From positions 1 through 49,939 of the forward strand of contig JADGIZ010000013.1 in assembly GCA_027604665.1 (NCBI GenBank): a stretch of 49,939 bases of DNA, written 5' to 3'. Positions 1-11,444 of the stretch are shown piece after piece. The notes under the pieces were generated by a model that worked only from the letters and a program-made list of their open reading frames with translations, was not told where the DNA came from and made no database searches. Origin of the DNA: Polyrhizophydium stewartii (lineage: Eukaryota; Chytridiomycota; Chytridiomycetes; Rhizophydiales). How positions within the stretch are numbered: position 1 is the first letter of the stretch; every line of letters begins with the position of its first letter. The translations under genes and the position numbers were made by a program.

Positions 1-589
1 GGCGGTTTTGTGGGTTCTGCGAGCGTTTTTGCACACTGGACCGAGATCTGTCGATTGCGCGTATTCCCGTTCAAAACCGTCGCTGCGGCCACAAATCAAT
101 AGTGCGGCATGCCGGATGCGGCGCATACAAATTTTACATTTGAGCTATCTTAAAATCTATGATTTTTATTACATTCTGACTTGTTTTTCCATTAAACTCA
201 AAATCTTTAGTTACTATCTCGATTTTCTCACATTCAATTGTTTCATCATGTCCTTCTTCCGAGAGATCATCTTTTGGTCCAATTTATGCAGTTTCAAGGA
301 CTCTAGCCATTTTTGGAACTTGTCGTTCAACTTGGGCAGACTCGCAATCCACTTTGATACAACGACGTAAGACTACAGAGCAAGACAAGACAGCAAGATG
401 GAGGATTGTTGAGACAAAGCTTGAGAGAGGTGTTTTCAAGCCACTCCGCATCATCATGAGCCGGCTTGGACATGGCGCACACACACGAGCAGCGCACACA
501 GGAGCAGCCCATCATTGGATGCTGGATGTGGTCTGCAAAACAGTCTTTACTTGCTTGTGCTGAGCAACAGCCAGCCAAGCGCGCCGCGC
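1..589. other. Left-edge non-coding region with an AT-rich island
   Basis: No convincing gene lies here. Both strands hold only short open frames without recognisable motifs. Positions about 120-300 are strikingly AT-rich compared with the GC-rich rest of the window. The stretch lies downstream of the UBFD1-like stop codon and probably includes its 3' untranslated region and poly(A) signals, or an intergenic spacer before a neighbour outside the window. Confidence 0.5.
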
Positions 590-1456
590 TCACCAAGTAA
601 TGGCCCGTTTTATACTCTGCGCAAACTGCGCCGGCACAAAGTAGACCCAATAGATCGACCTGCGCCGTGGCTGTCAGCTGCTCTGTCCGGCACAGCGTGC
701 CAGGCGTGCGTGCAATGCAAGCATACTTTTCCGTCGGGCCGAGCTGGAAGCCCATGATGTAATATTCCTCCATTCCGGCAATCGGCTCTGCAACAACTTT
801 TTGGATCGACGACAGCGGGACCTTTTGCGTGTGGTCGTTTGTGGCGATGCATAACTCATCGAGCTCGAGCTTGAACGTCAGCCGGGTTTTGGCGCCGCGA
901 GCATTGAGAAGTGCTGAAATGCCACGGGGCGGGATCGGCAGGTTGACACCCTTGAGGCCACCTTCTGCGTCGGCGGGTTTCCCCTTTGAAATGACCTTCT
1001 TGTGCTCCTGTAAACACAACATCCGCACAGGCGTCAGCTTTCGAAGTTCAAGCGGCGTTGCCGAACTCGCTCGACCAACCGTGAGCTCCGACAGCGGTTG
1101 GCGTGTTGGGGTCGGCTCCACGGTTGACGCAGCGGGGGCCATGGCCGCCGCGACCGTGACCTGCAGGATATCCTTGGCTGAAGAGGCCATCATCATGACC
1201 TTGCTCCCCTCCTTGAGGCTCGTCTCGGCGATCGTCAGCTCGTCCTTGAGCACCCCCTTGAACAGCAGCCTTTGCATCGGCGGGTCGACGCCCGTGAGTG
1301 CGGCCAGGGTGGACTTGAGCTGTGCGACGGTGCTGGCGCGGTCGACGGACACCGTGTGCACATCCTTTCCGAAGGCGACCTTGAAGGAGATTGTGTCTGC
1401 ACGGCGGCGACAGGCGGTCAGCGGAGAGCAGCGGCCGGCGGGGTCGCACCCGACAT
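590..1456 (-). CDS. UBFD1: UBFD1-like ubiquitin-like domain protein
   Basis: Three exons (1456-1450, 1396-727, 659-590) join in frame to 248 residues. The first exon is only 7 nt (ATG TCG G). The N-terminal ~75 residues form a ubiquitin-like fold, with the motif PPMQRLLFKG matching the Ubl core. The remainder matches the UBFD1 family: a KGKPADAEGG block, RLTFKLELDEL, then FQLGPTE followed, after the second intron, by IYWVYFVPAQF near the end, which is the family's C-terminal signature. UBFD1 is a poorly studied ubiquitin-family protein; a role in ubiquitin-dependent signalling is known only from animals. I chose the start because it restores the first Ubl strand (ISFKVAFG) and gives consistent splice phases. 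The gene is divergent from the caprin-like gene, 140 bp away. Confidence 0.85.
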
Positions 1457-1596
1457 CGAGGGCGACCTTCTGAAATCATTGGGGGGAAAGTTGTCACGCT
1501 GAACGGCGGAGACGATCGTGCGTGGTAATCCGCAGATAGTCTCGCGGGGGCAGGCACTTGGTTTCTGCAAGGCTCTTGGCACAACAGTATCCGACT
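1457..1596. promoter_or_regulatory. Bidirectional promoter region, UBFD1-like / caprin-like
   Basis: This is the 140-bp space between two divergent start codons. Both genes must initiate from here or from within each other's leader. I see no clear TATA box, so promoter status is inferred from gene layout alone. Confidence 0.4.
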
Positions 1597-3567
1597 ATGG
1601 CCAAACAGACAGAGACCATGGCGCAGACATCTGCGGCGACAGCAGCAACAGCAACAGCAGCAGCAGCAGAATCTGCTCTATCCAGTGCGCCGGGGGCGCT
1701 GGCTCAGGCAGCGGAGCAGGCGGCCACGTCGAGCGTGTCCGACGAGCTTGTGGGCAGCCAGTGCTTCGAGGCTATCCAGCGCCGTCTGCGCTCGCTCAGG
1801 AGGCGACTGGTGAGTGCGGCGCCGGCCGGCAGGCCGCCGCATGCTCTCCCTGCGCACTGGTTCTCCGTGCGCGCTGGCTCGCGGCTGCTGACCCCTCGGG
1901 GCTGCGCCGCCCGCGCGACTCGGCGGCGACAGGCCAAGATCGAGAAGTACGAGACCATGGCCAAGAGCGAACTCAACGCCGACCAGGTGTTGGCGATTCA
2001 GCGCAAACCCGAAGTGACTGCCATTATCAAGGAGCTTGAGGAGCTTGCACGCCAGACGTCCATCTTCGATGCCGAGGTGGGCAAGTGGACAGGCGCTGCC
2101 TTTCACCGCGGCGGAAGCGCTGATGTGATGGGACGACGCAGGAGGCGGAGCGTGCTCGCCAGCGCGATGCTGAGCGCGAGCGGGGCTTTGAGGCCCGCCT
2201 TTCGGCGATGCGAGCTGAGATGCAGGTGCGGCGTGGCGTGGATGGAGCTCTGCTGCCTCGCTGCCCTGGGCGTGAAACGCACGGCGCGAGCGACTGACGC
2301 ACTTTGCTGTCCTTTCGCAGAATGCGCTGCGCGGCCAGCTCGACTCGTTTCTCTTGACCTGGTACGCCCTGCACTCGGCGCTCCCGCACGTGCCGGCGTC
2401 ATCCGGCCTGTCACCGGCCAAGCTCTCCGCGCTTCTGTCGCTCAAGTCTGCCCTGAGCGGTGCGGGCGTCCCGCTGGCTGGGTGCGTGGAAGGCCTGGTC
2501 CCGCCTGCTTCAGCCTCGATCTTGCGCTCATCTTTTTTCTTCCTGCTTGCCTGACTGCCCGCTTGGCTTGCTTGCCCTGGGCGTCTGCCTGCGTGCCGGT
2601 GCGCACGCAGACTGCCCGCGCTTGTTGCCCAGGCGCGCCACCATGCCGAGCTGATTGCGGCAGCCTCGCCCGCGGCTGTGCCCGGGTCGACCGTCTCGTA
2701 TGCCGAGATCTCAGGCGTCGTGGCCGATCTTGTCTGCCCACCGCCGCCGCCGCGCTTCGGCAGCCTTGTCGAGCCGGACTCGGCCGAGACCCCGCATGGC
2801 ACGCAGGACGCTCCCGAGGCGGATGCCCATGAGCAGCGGCCTGTCGCTCGTCGCGCCGCCGCCGGGATCAGCTTCTTCTCTCCGTCGGAGATCCTTGGTG
2901 GGTGGTCTTGATTGCGTTCCCCGGGGAGACAGATCCAGCCGGCGAGGCCAGCGCGATGAAGGATGATTAGTCTTTAAGACACCTTGATGGTTACAACAGC
3001 CAACTCGCTGAGCGCAACCCATCTACGGCCTGCTCCCCTGCGGCCCTGCCTTGCTGCGTGACGTGGACTCGAATGCTGACTCGCCGCGATCCGCGACGCC
3101 GCCTCCGTGCGCCAGGCGAGACGGCTCAGTCCGATGAGTCGGCTGCCCTGCTTGCGGCCGCGCCTCCCTCGGTCGCAACGCCACTCGGGCTCGACGATCA
3201 GGCCGAGCTCGCCAGTGGGGTCGAGGCCGAGGGCGAAGCCCAGATCGCGGACATTGCAGGCGACGACGGCGACCAAGCACCCGCCCCGCAACCGTCTGCC
3301 GACGATGCTGCAGAGGCCGTGCCGAACGGCGAGCCCGCCGTGCGCTCTGACGGCCGCGAAACAAGCCCGTCCAAGGCAGCTGCATCTGGTGGCAGCCGCT
3401 CCTATCGCCCTCGCAAGGGCCGCGGCGGCGGCAAGCCGCACCAGCATCAGCACCAGCAGCAGCAGCAGACGGCCGCGACTCCCGGGCAAGGCCAGCCCAA
3501 CTTTGTTCGGCGAAAGGGCAAGCACGCCCCTGCTGCGCCCGCCCATGCCGCAGCAGGCGTCGTCTGA
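1597..3567 (+). CDS. Caprin-like RNA-binding protein
   Basis: A six-exon model (1597-1809, 1933-2076, 2142-2225, 2321-2481, 2611-2901, 3000-3567) gives 486 residues. An Ala/Thr-rich leader is followed by a helical region resembling the caprin HR1 domain in order and spacing: a Leu/Arg-rich helix (LRSLRRRL), KIEKYETMAKSELNADQ, a charged coiled coil (EAERARQRDAERERGF), a helix with LTWYALHSAL, and a later STVSYAEISGVVADL segment. The tail is low complexity, with a basic Gly-rich RPRKGRGGGK patch and a Gln/His run, comparable to the RGG tail of caprins. Caprins bind mRNA and G3BP in cytoplasmic granules; that role is inferred. The donor ending exon 5 is ambiguous (2898 or 2902); the second keeps the frame open. 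The family assignment rests on remembered motif order, not a search. Confidence 0.6.
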
Positions 3568-3638
3568 ATCGGCCACGTCACGGCCGCTGGTCAAGGCCCA
3601 TAAAACCGTGCTCTTGCCCGATTCCCCGCCTTTGGCCT

Positions 3639-6287
3639 ATGAACAACAGTAACCTCAACACGCCGCGCGCCGGCGCCCTCTCGGCGTCAGCCGCCACGGC
3701 GCTGGCGCACAACCTTGCTTCGCTGCAGTTGCAGCGTCCCGTCGCCGGCGGAGTGGCGGCGGCCCAGCCCGCAAGCGACGCCTCCGCGCGGGCCGTCGCG
3801 CCGAGCAGCGGCCAGGGCCACAGCGACCTCGAGACCCTGCGCGCCGAGCTCGCCGGTGACGCCGCCGCGGCCCCGTCGCTCAAGGTGTGTCCTGCCTGCC
3901 CCGTCTGTCCCACCGCCGCCGCGCTGCCGCCGTACGGGCCGTGCCCCGGGCCGCGGGCCGCCAGTCGCTGCCCCGGGCCGCATGCTGACGGACGGCTGCG
4001 ACGACCCCTCCGCCCTGCCTGCAGGACATGCTCCTCGGCAGCTCGCCCGACGCCACCGCTCCGCTGTCTGCTTTCCTCCAGGAGCGCCTGGCCGCCGACA
4101 TGGGCGAGACTGTGCTTGAGCTCGGCCTTGAGGGTGCGGCGCCTGCCCTGGGGTCTTTCGGGTGCCACGACCCGCCATTGTGCGAGTGGCAGCATGCTGA
4201 CGCCGGACAACGACGACGGGCTGCGCCGCAGACGACGGATCAGCCATGCACCTGACCGCTGACGACTTTGCCGCCTGCCTCGAGCGCATTCGCCTCTGCG
4301 CCGACAAGCTCAATGCGGATGCAACTCTGCTCCACCGCCGCGGAACACCATCATTACGAACATCCGCCGCTTTCAACGACGGCGACGCTGCACTCATTCT
4401 GTCCGCCAAGATCGAGGCCATTGCCGACGACGGCGATGCTACCACCTCGGGCCCGAGCTTTGGGCACGTGCTTGTTCGCCAGCGCGCCGGAAAGGTGGAG
4501 GACCTGATCGAGTTGCGGATATGCGTTGTGGGCAACGTCGACGCCGGCAAGTCCACGCTGCTCGGCGTCCTCACAAAGGACACCCTCGATGACGGCCGCG
4601 GGAAGGCCCGTGTCAATCTCTTCCGCCACAAGCACGAGATCGAGAGCGGCCGCACCAGCTCTGTCGGAATGGAGATCATGGGCTACGACTCGGCCGGCCG
4701 TATTGTCACGCCGTCGTCGCTCAACAAGCAGCGACTCAACTGGGACGACATTTGCTACCAGGCGTCAAAGGTTCGTCACTGGTTTCTTATTCCCTCGCTG
4801 CGCGCGTTCCCCCGGCCTGCGTGCGCCGCGCTCCTCCCGGCTGACTCGTGGGTGCAACTTGGCCAGGTCATTACATTCCTCGACCTCGCTGGCCACGAAA
4901 AGTATCTCAAGACGACCGTCTTTGGCATGACTGGCTGCTCGCCGGATTATGTCATGCTCATGTGGGTGCCGTCCGGGCAGGATGCCAATGTGATCACCCC
5001 CCCCACACACACACACATTCTCCCCTGACCTTTTGTGCATGCAGGGTCGGCGCCAACGCAGGAATCATTGGGATGACCAAAGAGCACCTTGGCCTTGCTC
5101 TTGCCCTCCAGGTCCCCGTGTTTATCGTCATCACGAAAATCGACATGTGCCCTAAAAACGTGCTTGAAAGCACAATCAATCAGCTCGTCAAGATCCTCAA
5201 GTCGCCTGGATGCCGCAAGATCCCCATGTTCATCCGTACAGTTGGTGACGTGCTCATGGCGTCGGCAAACTTCATCAGCGAGCGGTATGGAACAAAATGC
5301 TTTGCTTCGCTCGTGCGCAAAAGCGAACCCAGCTTGACACTCTTTGCGGCAGAGTGTGCCCTGTCTTCCAGGTTTCCAATGTCAGCGGCGAGGGCCTTGA
5401 TCTCCTCAAGCTGTTTCTCAATCTGTTGCATGCCAACAGTAACAACAAGTACGACGCCAAGGCCCCTGTCGAGTATCAAATCACCGACACCTTCTCGGTT
5501 CCCGGCGTGGGCACCGTCGTCAGCGGCACGGTCACATCAGGTGAGGCTCGTTGGCTTTGCTGCGATTGTGCCGCCTGCTGGCCCCTGACGGACGCGCTTT
5601 CCTCGCCCGCCAAGGCATCGTGCATGTTGGCGACACATTACTTCTTGGCCCAGACTCGACGGGCCAGTTTGTGCCCACGATGGTCAAGTCGATCCAGCGC
5701 AAACGGGTCAACACGCCGTGCGCTGCCGCCGGCCAGAGCGCCAGCTTCGGCCTGAAAAAGGTCAAGCGATCGGCGCTGCGCAAGGGCATGGTCATGGTCA
5801 GGTGCGCTGCGTCTCAGCCCGCGTGTTGCACCGTCGACACGCTGTCGTACTGACGCTGCCCGGATGCTGCAACAGCAAATCGCTCGACCCCAAAGCTGTC
5901 ATGGAGTTTGAGGCCGAGATCCTGGTGCTTTACCACAGCACCACGATCAGCGAAAAGTACCAGGCCATGCTGCACTGCGGTGGTGTCCGCCAGACGGCCC
6001 GCATCGTTGGTATGAGCAAGCAGATCCTGCGAACCGGCGATCGCGCCATTGTCCGCTTCCGATTCATGCAGCACCCCGAGTACCTCAAGCCTGGCACGCG
6101 GTTACTGTTTCGCGAGGGTCGCACAAAGGGAATCGGCAAGGTCGTGCGCACACTGACGCCCGAAGACCTCAAGGCCGAGTCGACCCGCCCTGCCACTGCT
6201 CCCGCTGCCCCGACCTCGGCCACATCATCAGCGTCAGGCTCGCAGGCGCAGCTCCACTCGCCGCCGCATGCAATCATGTCAGCATGA
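3639..6287 (+). CDS. GTPBP1: GTPBP1-type translational GTPase
   Basis: Eight exons (3639-3884, 4025-4133, 4232-4770, 4867-4961, 5045-5284, 5353-5540, 5615-5801, 5876-6287) join to 671 residues, the normal length for GTPBP1. The G1 motif is [10 protein letters not shown]3 is DLAGHE and G4 is TKID. Family blocks are nearly continuous: [16 protein letters not shown] before switch [12 protein letters not shown] after G3, then domain-2 [12 protein letters not shown] and C-terminal [10 protein letters not shown] and [15 protein letters not shown]1 is an EF1A-related GTPase linked in animals to elongation and mRNA surveillance by the exosome. The first ~150 residues are Ala-rich and probably disordered. 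The intron at 4962-5044 holds a C run and a CA repeat. The intron before exon 7 ends in AAG rather than CAG. Confidence 0.93.
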
Positions 6288-6490
6288 GCCATCATCGTCA
6301 ACTTGATCAGTGTTGCGCGGCTTCGTTCAAAGCCGCAATAAAGGCTCGCACTACATAGCCGATCCTCGGGTGGGCTCTGAGCAAGCCAGCTCGCATTCCA
6401 CCTGCCCATGTGCTCAGGCGCCTGGCCTCTGGGCGGAGCAACGAGCAGTTGGCGCACGATCCGGGTCGATGAGCACTTTGCGCGACGGCG

Positions 6491-8091
6491 ATGAAGTGCT
6501 GCGAGACGCCCCGGCCCGTCGTCGCAGACGACTCGAGCACCGTGTGCGCCAGCTGCGGAGTCGTTGCCGGCGACGTGCGGCTCGTCTCGGGCGAAGACGC
6601 CGGGTTCTGCGAGTCGGCCCCAAAGAGCGCCTGGTACGGTCCTGTGACCCGCCGCGTCGCCGGCGCTGCCCTCCACCGCGGCCGCTCAGCGCAGGAGTCC
6701 AAGGAGGTCCGCCGGCAGCGTCGTCGCCGCAGCGTGTGGGTGACCCGCCAGCCGTCCGGCTGACAGGCGCACCCCTGGCACCCAATGCACGCGCGGCTGC
6801 CGCTCAGGCTGGCCTCGTGGACGTCCTTCGCAGCGCGCTGCACTCATTGAACCTGCCAAAGAACATCGAGCACGAGGCGATGTCGCTCTTCTCGAGAGCC
6901 CAGGCCGAGCTGGAAATCGGCTTTGGACGCAAGGGCCTCGTCTGCATGGCCGTTTGTTTATTCATCGCTATTCGGCTCCAGACTCTCCCCAAGACGCTCT
7001 CGTCTGTGCTGGTGCCTGCGCGCCATGCTGTCATCTGGTCGCCTTCTCGGTCGATGCTGACGCAGTCGTCTCCCCACGGATAGGATCACTTTGGCATCGA
7101 GCTTCTCGAATTCTCGAGGCTGTTTTACCGGATCAGAGCATGCGTGCCTGCTTACGTCCCTCGAATCGATCCAGAGATTTACCTGCCGCGACTCTGCGCC
7201 GTTGTGTTCCCAACAGACCTCGAATCCCGAGCCGACCTCGCCTCGTTTGCGGAGAAAGTAATGCGTATCGCAAAGCACTCGTGGCTGCACCACGGCCGGC
7301 GCGAGGCCGGGCTGGCCGTCGCGTGTGTGGGACTCGCGATCCAGGCTCAAGCCTCGGCGCGCATCGACGACAAGCTGCTGGCAGCTCTTGCGGCCTCGGT
7401 CGGCTGCACGCCGAGCCTGGCCAAGCTTCGGCTGCGCGAGTGCACCCACACGCTGGTGCAGTATGCGAGTCGGCTGCCATTCTACTCGGACCTCAGCGTC
7501 AAACGTCTCCATAACGTGGCGCGCCAGCTTTCCCAGATCCTGCAATTCACCGACGCCATGCTTGCATGCGCAGAGCGGCCGCCGTGCCCACCGGATACCA
7601 ATCAGGACGTCGAAGAGCCCGAGCTTGAGGAGCGAGGGCAGGCGTGCTCCACTCCCATCCCTGCCACTCGGCTAGTCGCCAAAGACTCGGCAGTATCATC
7701 AACCGGCACGTCGCCGGCAGCAACTGCGCCAGGTTCGACATCTCGTGCATCGCTTTCTCGCAAGCGTACCCGGACAAACTCGCCTGCTTTCGAAGGTCCA
7801 TCGAGCTCTGAGGCGCTGGGAGCGCCGCCTTCGTTTTCGAGATCAACTTATTCACGAACCGACCTCGAGCGGCGGATCGCCGGCGCGCGCAGGCGCATCG
7901 AGGTGATGCAGAACCCACTCGCTCACACAGATCTGGCTGAGTCCGAGCCCGTCGACGAAAAGGACGAGCTGATCGAGGCCCTGATGCTCGACGGTGTCGC
8001 GCAGAGCGACATTCTGCATCTTCGCTTCCGGCGAACAAAGTCTGGCGTCTGGACCGCGGGCGGTCGGTCCTTGAGCACGGACATTGAATAA
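6491..8091 (+). CDS. TFIIB-related factor, BRF2-like
   Basis: Three exons (6491-6719, 6767-7011, 7084-8091) give 493 residues. The N-terminus is a zinc-ribbon-like segment (CC near residue 3, then CASCGVV). Two cyclin-type repeats follow: the first contains NIEHEAMSLFSRAQAELE and LVCMAVCLFIAIR, the second AKHSWLHHGRREAGLAVA. The second repeat and the following helix (VKRLHNVARQLSQIL) resemble BRF2, the TFIIIB subunit used at type 3 RNA polymerase III promoters such as U6, more than BRF1; I see no BRF1 homology block. The tail is Ser-rich and charged. TFIIB family membership is firm, the BRF2 subtype is tentative; a divergent TFIIB or Rrn7/TAF1B relative is the alternative. The stop codon is one base from the METTL4 start codon. 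Confidence 0.6.
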
Positions 8092-8092
8092 C

Positions 8093-9577
8093 ATGGACCC
8101 CGTGTTCACCAGCAGCGCAGGCTGGGTGCTTGACTCTGCAGCTGCCGCCGCGGCCATCGGCCTGCCGCTCCCCTCCTCAGACTTTTGGCTCGCGGGGCCG
8201 CGCACTGCACCGCTGAAGCGGCCGAGAGGAAGCGACGGCGAGCAGGACGCCAAGCGCCGCCGCGGCGGACACGGCCGACCCAGGCCGCCTGCGGATGCGG
8301 AAAGTGGGCAGCAGAGCGCTGGCAGTGAGGCTTCGGGCCTGTCCACCGGCGCCGCGGGCTCTCTGTTCCTGTCAAGTCTGTCCAGGCGCTGGCAGAAGGC
8401 GACCGACGCTGCGCTGGAGCTTGTCGCCTCGAGCGGCATCTTCCCTCTGGGCCAGCCTTGCCGGGACGATACGTCAAGCCCGACCCAGCCCACGACTCGC
8501 ATCGACTTGGTTGAATGGGGTCAGCTCGCTGGCTTGGCCGTGGCCGGGCCGCACTCGTTGCCCAGTGACGGCGAGGTCCAGACCCGCATGCTTGACGCCA
8601 GCGGCACCAGCACAGTCGACCTTGCAGACCTCTTCCACTGCGAGTTCTCGGCTCCGCCCATGCCCCACGGCGCTGCACAGGGTCAAAGCACACTCAGCGT
8701 CAACATCGGAGGCTCCCTCTTTAAGATTCCGCCGTCGTCAACGTTCCTCGTGTCCGACTTTGGCTTCCTGCCGACCCTGTGCAAGGGTACGCCCGCCGCA
8801 GGCTGGCTTGGCGGTTCATCATTCGGGCCACTCACCCCACCATCAACAATCGCTCAGATTGGCACCGCAGAGGCAAGCGATTCAGCGCTGTTCTTTTGGA
8901 CCCACCATGGCCGAACAAGAGCGTGGAGCGCTCCGGCTCGTACGATCACATGGACTGCTGGCAGCTCAAACGAATCCCGATTGCAAAGATCACGGACGCA
9001 GGCGCAATCATCGCAGTCTGGGTGACCAACAAGCAAAAGGTCCACGATCTGGTCAAAAACCGGCTGTTTCCCGCCTGGGGCGTGGAACTGGCCGCCGAGT
9101 GGATGTGGCTCAAGGTATCGAGCCAAGGCGAGCCAGTTGTGCCTCTCGATAGGTCCGCACCGTGTTGAACGGCGCAGTCGAAACTCCAGCTGACATGCCG
9201 GCTCGAGCCAGCCCTCACCGCAAGCCGTTTGAATGTCTCCTGATCGGCCGCCGCACGCCTTGTCCCGTATCAAACGCGCGCATACCGCAAGATATGGCCA
9301 TTGTCGCTGTTCCGTCGCGCAACCACTCGCAAAAGCCGTTTGTTCATGGTCTGTAGTACTCGAGCTGCTCCTTTCGCCGAACTCGACGCTGACGCCCAGC
9401 GACGCAGGTCTCCTGCGCCAGATTGCTGTCCAGTCCTTGCCAACAAACACGCCTTCAGACTCGGTTGATTCCGCACGCGCGCCAAACGAGCCGCTGATGC
9501 TCGAGATGTTCGCGCGCAACCTGGTTCCCGGATGGCACTCTTGGGGCAACGAGCCGATCAAGTTCAATCAGCTGTGA
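8093..9577 (+). CDS. METTL4: METTL4-like MT-A70 N6-adenine methyltransferase (frame break near 9349)
   Basis: Exons 8093-8786, 8858-9152, 9212-9348 and 9357-9577 encode about 448 residues. The catalytic DPPW motif appears as LLDPPWPNKSV. Other family blocks follow: AIIAVWVTNKQ, EWMWLKVSSQGEP, HRKPFECLLIGR, VPSRNHSQKP and, at the end, LEMFARNLVPGWHSWGNE. METTL4 methylates adenine at N6 in DNA or snRNA; MT-A70 proteins are linked to 6mA in early-diverging fungi. The ~230-residue N-terminus is low complexity with a basic patch (KRPRG, KRRRGG), possibly a nuclear signal. After HSQKPFVHG the frame meets TAG at 9354-9356 and the family sequence resumes one frame over, so 8 nt must be skipped or the assembly has an indel. 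The start is 1 bp after the BRF2-like stop. Confidence 0.88.
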
Positions 9578-9787
9578 CAGCAGCGCAGATCAGAAGCCTG
9601 CAATACACGTCTTGGCCTTCAAGGAGCGCGGCCCAGCCTGCTCACCTCACCTGGCAGCACGCATGGTGAGCGGGCAGGCCGCTGTGCCGCGCTGCCCCTC
9701 TGCCGGATGCGGTCTCCGCTGTCGGGCGGCACGGGCGGTGGTCGTGGCACAGGGCGCGAGGGCGGCCGCTTTGCCTGCGACACCGAA

Positions 9788-11280
9788 ATGGCCGACCCCG
9801 TGGAAGCGCTCGCCCGACAGCTCAGCGACACTTCGATTGCCGAGGCCATGGCCGACATTCGCTCAGAGAGGCAGCCCCGGCTGGAGCATGCGGACGGCGT
9901 CGGGGCCGCGCCTGTTGCTCCACCGCCCGCTGCCGCCCCGGAGCCAGCCACGCCGCCCCCGCCCGAGAGCGGCGCGCAGCCAGGGTCGCAAGGCCCGAGG
10001 CCTGCCATTCCGGCGGCCGCCCCCGCCGACGCCTCGCCTCCGGATCTCGAGTATGCGCTCAAGCCTCTCGTCTGGGCCGACCTTGCCTCGGGCGAGCAGC
10101 GCCGGCTTGCCGTCATCACGCAGAACCGGAACGGGCCGTGCCCGCTGCTGGCTCTCTGCAACGTGCTGCTGCTGCGCGGCGACATTGAGCTGCGGCCCGA
10201 CCTGCCGTCGGTGTCGTTTGAGCGGCTGGTTGCACTTCTTGGCGACTATCTTGTCCGCAACACGCCGCGCAGCTCTGCGGCAGCCGGCCTCCAGCCGCAC
10301 GAGCTGCTCAACTACGAGTACACCATGGACGAAATCCTGCAGGTCATCCCGTCGCTGCAGCACGGTCTCGACGTCAACGTGCACTTTGCGTCGCCGCAAG
10401 GCTTCGAGCTGACGGCGGCGCTGTCGCTGTTCGACATGTTCCGCGTCCGCCTTGTGCACGGCTGGGTGTGTGATCCAGACGACCCGACGCACGCCGTCGT
10501 GGCGTCCAAGTTCAAGAGCTACAACGCCGCTGTCGAAGCCATCGTCTCGGGCGATGTCGCCAGCTCACAACTCACCAGCAACACCAACACGGCGGCCGAC
10601 GGCTCGGCCGACCGCGCTGCCCTCGAGACCGCCGTGGTTGACGGCATCGCATGCTCGCAGTTCCTCTCCGCAACGGCGTCCCAGCTCACTCCGCATGGCC
10701 TGAGAGCCATCGACGTCACACTCCGCCCAGGCGAGCTCTGCATCTTCTTCCGCAACAACCACTTCTCGACGCTGTTCAAACACCCGAGCTTGGGACTCTT
10801 CACCCTCGTGACCGACCAGGGTTTTGCAAAGCAGGCGTCTATTGTTTGGGAAAGCATGGCGCATGTCGACGGCAACTCGGACTTTTTCAGCGGCCTGTTT
10901 GAGCCGTACGTGCCGAGTGAGGAGGCGGCCGCCGAAAGCGCTGCGGGCATCGATCCAACTCTTGTCGCAGACACCAATCAGATGGAGGACTCAGAGTAAG
11001 TTGTGCGCCGCGTAAGATCTCAGAGCCGCCAGTCATGACATGCAGGCATGCTTACATCCTGCGCTCTCGCTTGATAACTTGATGCAGCCTGGCGCTCGCC
11101 ATCTCCTTGCAAGAGGAAGAAGAACGCCGAGAGCGAGAGTTCCTGCGCGCGCAGCAGGAGCGGGAAGACGCAAATCGCAGGATGCAGCATATTGCCCAGT
11201 TTGAAGCCGAGTCGTCGCGCCAGTCTGAGGTTACGCCCGATGGGCGAGGCCGTCGCGAGAACCAGTGCGTTATCCAATAA
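9788..11280 (+). CDS. MINDY-1/2-type K48-specific deubiquitinase with CaaX tail
   Basis: Two exons (9788-10995, 11088-11280) give 466 residues. The catalytic core is clear: the oxyanion Gln and catalytic Cys in TQNRNGPCPLLALCNVLLL, and the catalytic His in CIFFRNNHFSTLFKH, followed by LVTDQGF and VWES. MINDY enzymes trim K48-linked ubiquitin chains. The second exon encodes LALAISLQEEEERRER, the ubiquitin-binding motif region, and the protein ends in CVIQ, a canonical CaaX box. A terminal Gln favours farnesylation, so membrane attachment is inferred. The first ~90 residues are Pro/Ala-rich. An in-frame upstream ATG at 9707 is possible; I prefer 9788 because its sequence starts a helical stretch. 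Confidence 0.92.
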
Positions 11281-11444
11281 CAACGACCGGCGTTTAATCC
11301 ATGACCCGCAGTGTTTATTGACTGCCCTCCAAGGCAATCGCGCCGGTAGACGCTCTTACTGCCAGGTGGCTCCGGCCTCTCAGCTTGGCATAATCTCCCG
11401 ACCAACGCCTCGTCACATGTGCGGAAATGTGTAGCTGTGTTTGT

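Noticed and set aside
8089..8095. Bacterial-type operon
   Set aside because: Despite tight spacing, the genes have spliceosomal introns and eukaryote-specific products.
9102..9352. METTL4 as a pseudogene
   Set aside because: There is one local frame break only; all catalytic and C-terminal motifs are intact, so an assembly error is more likely.
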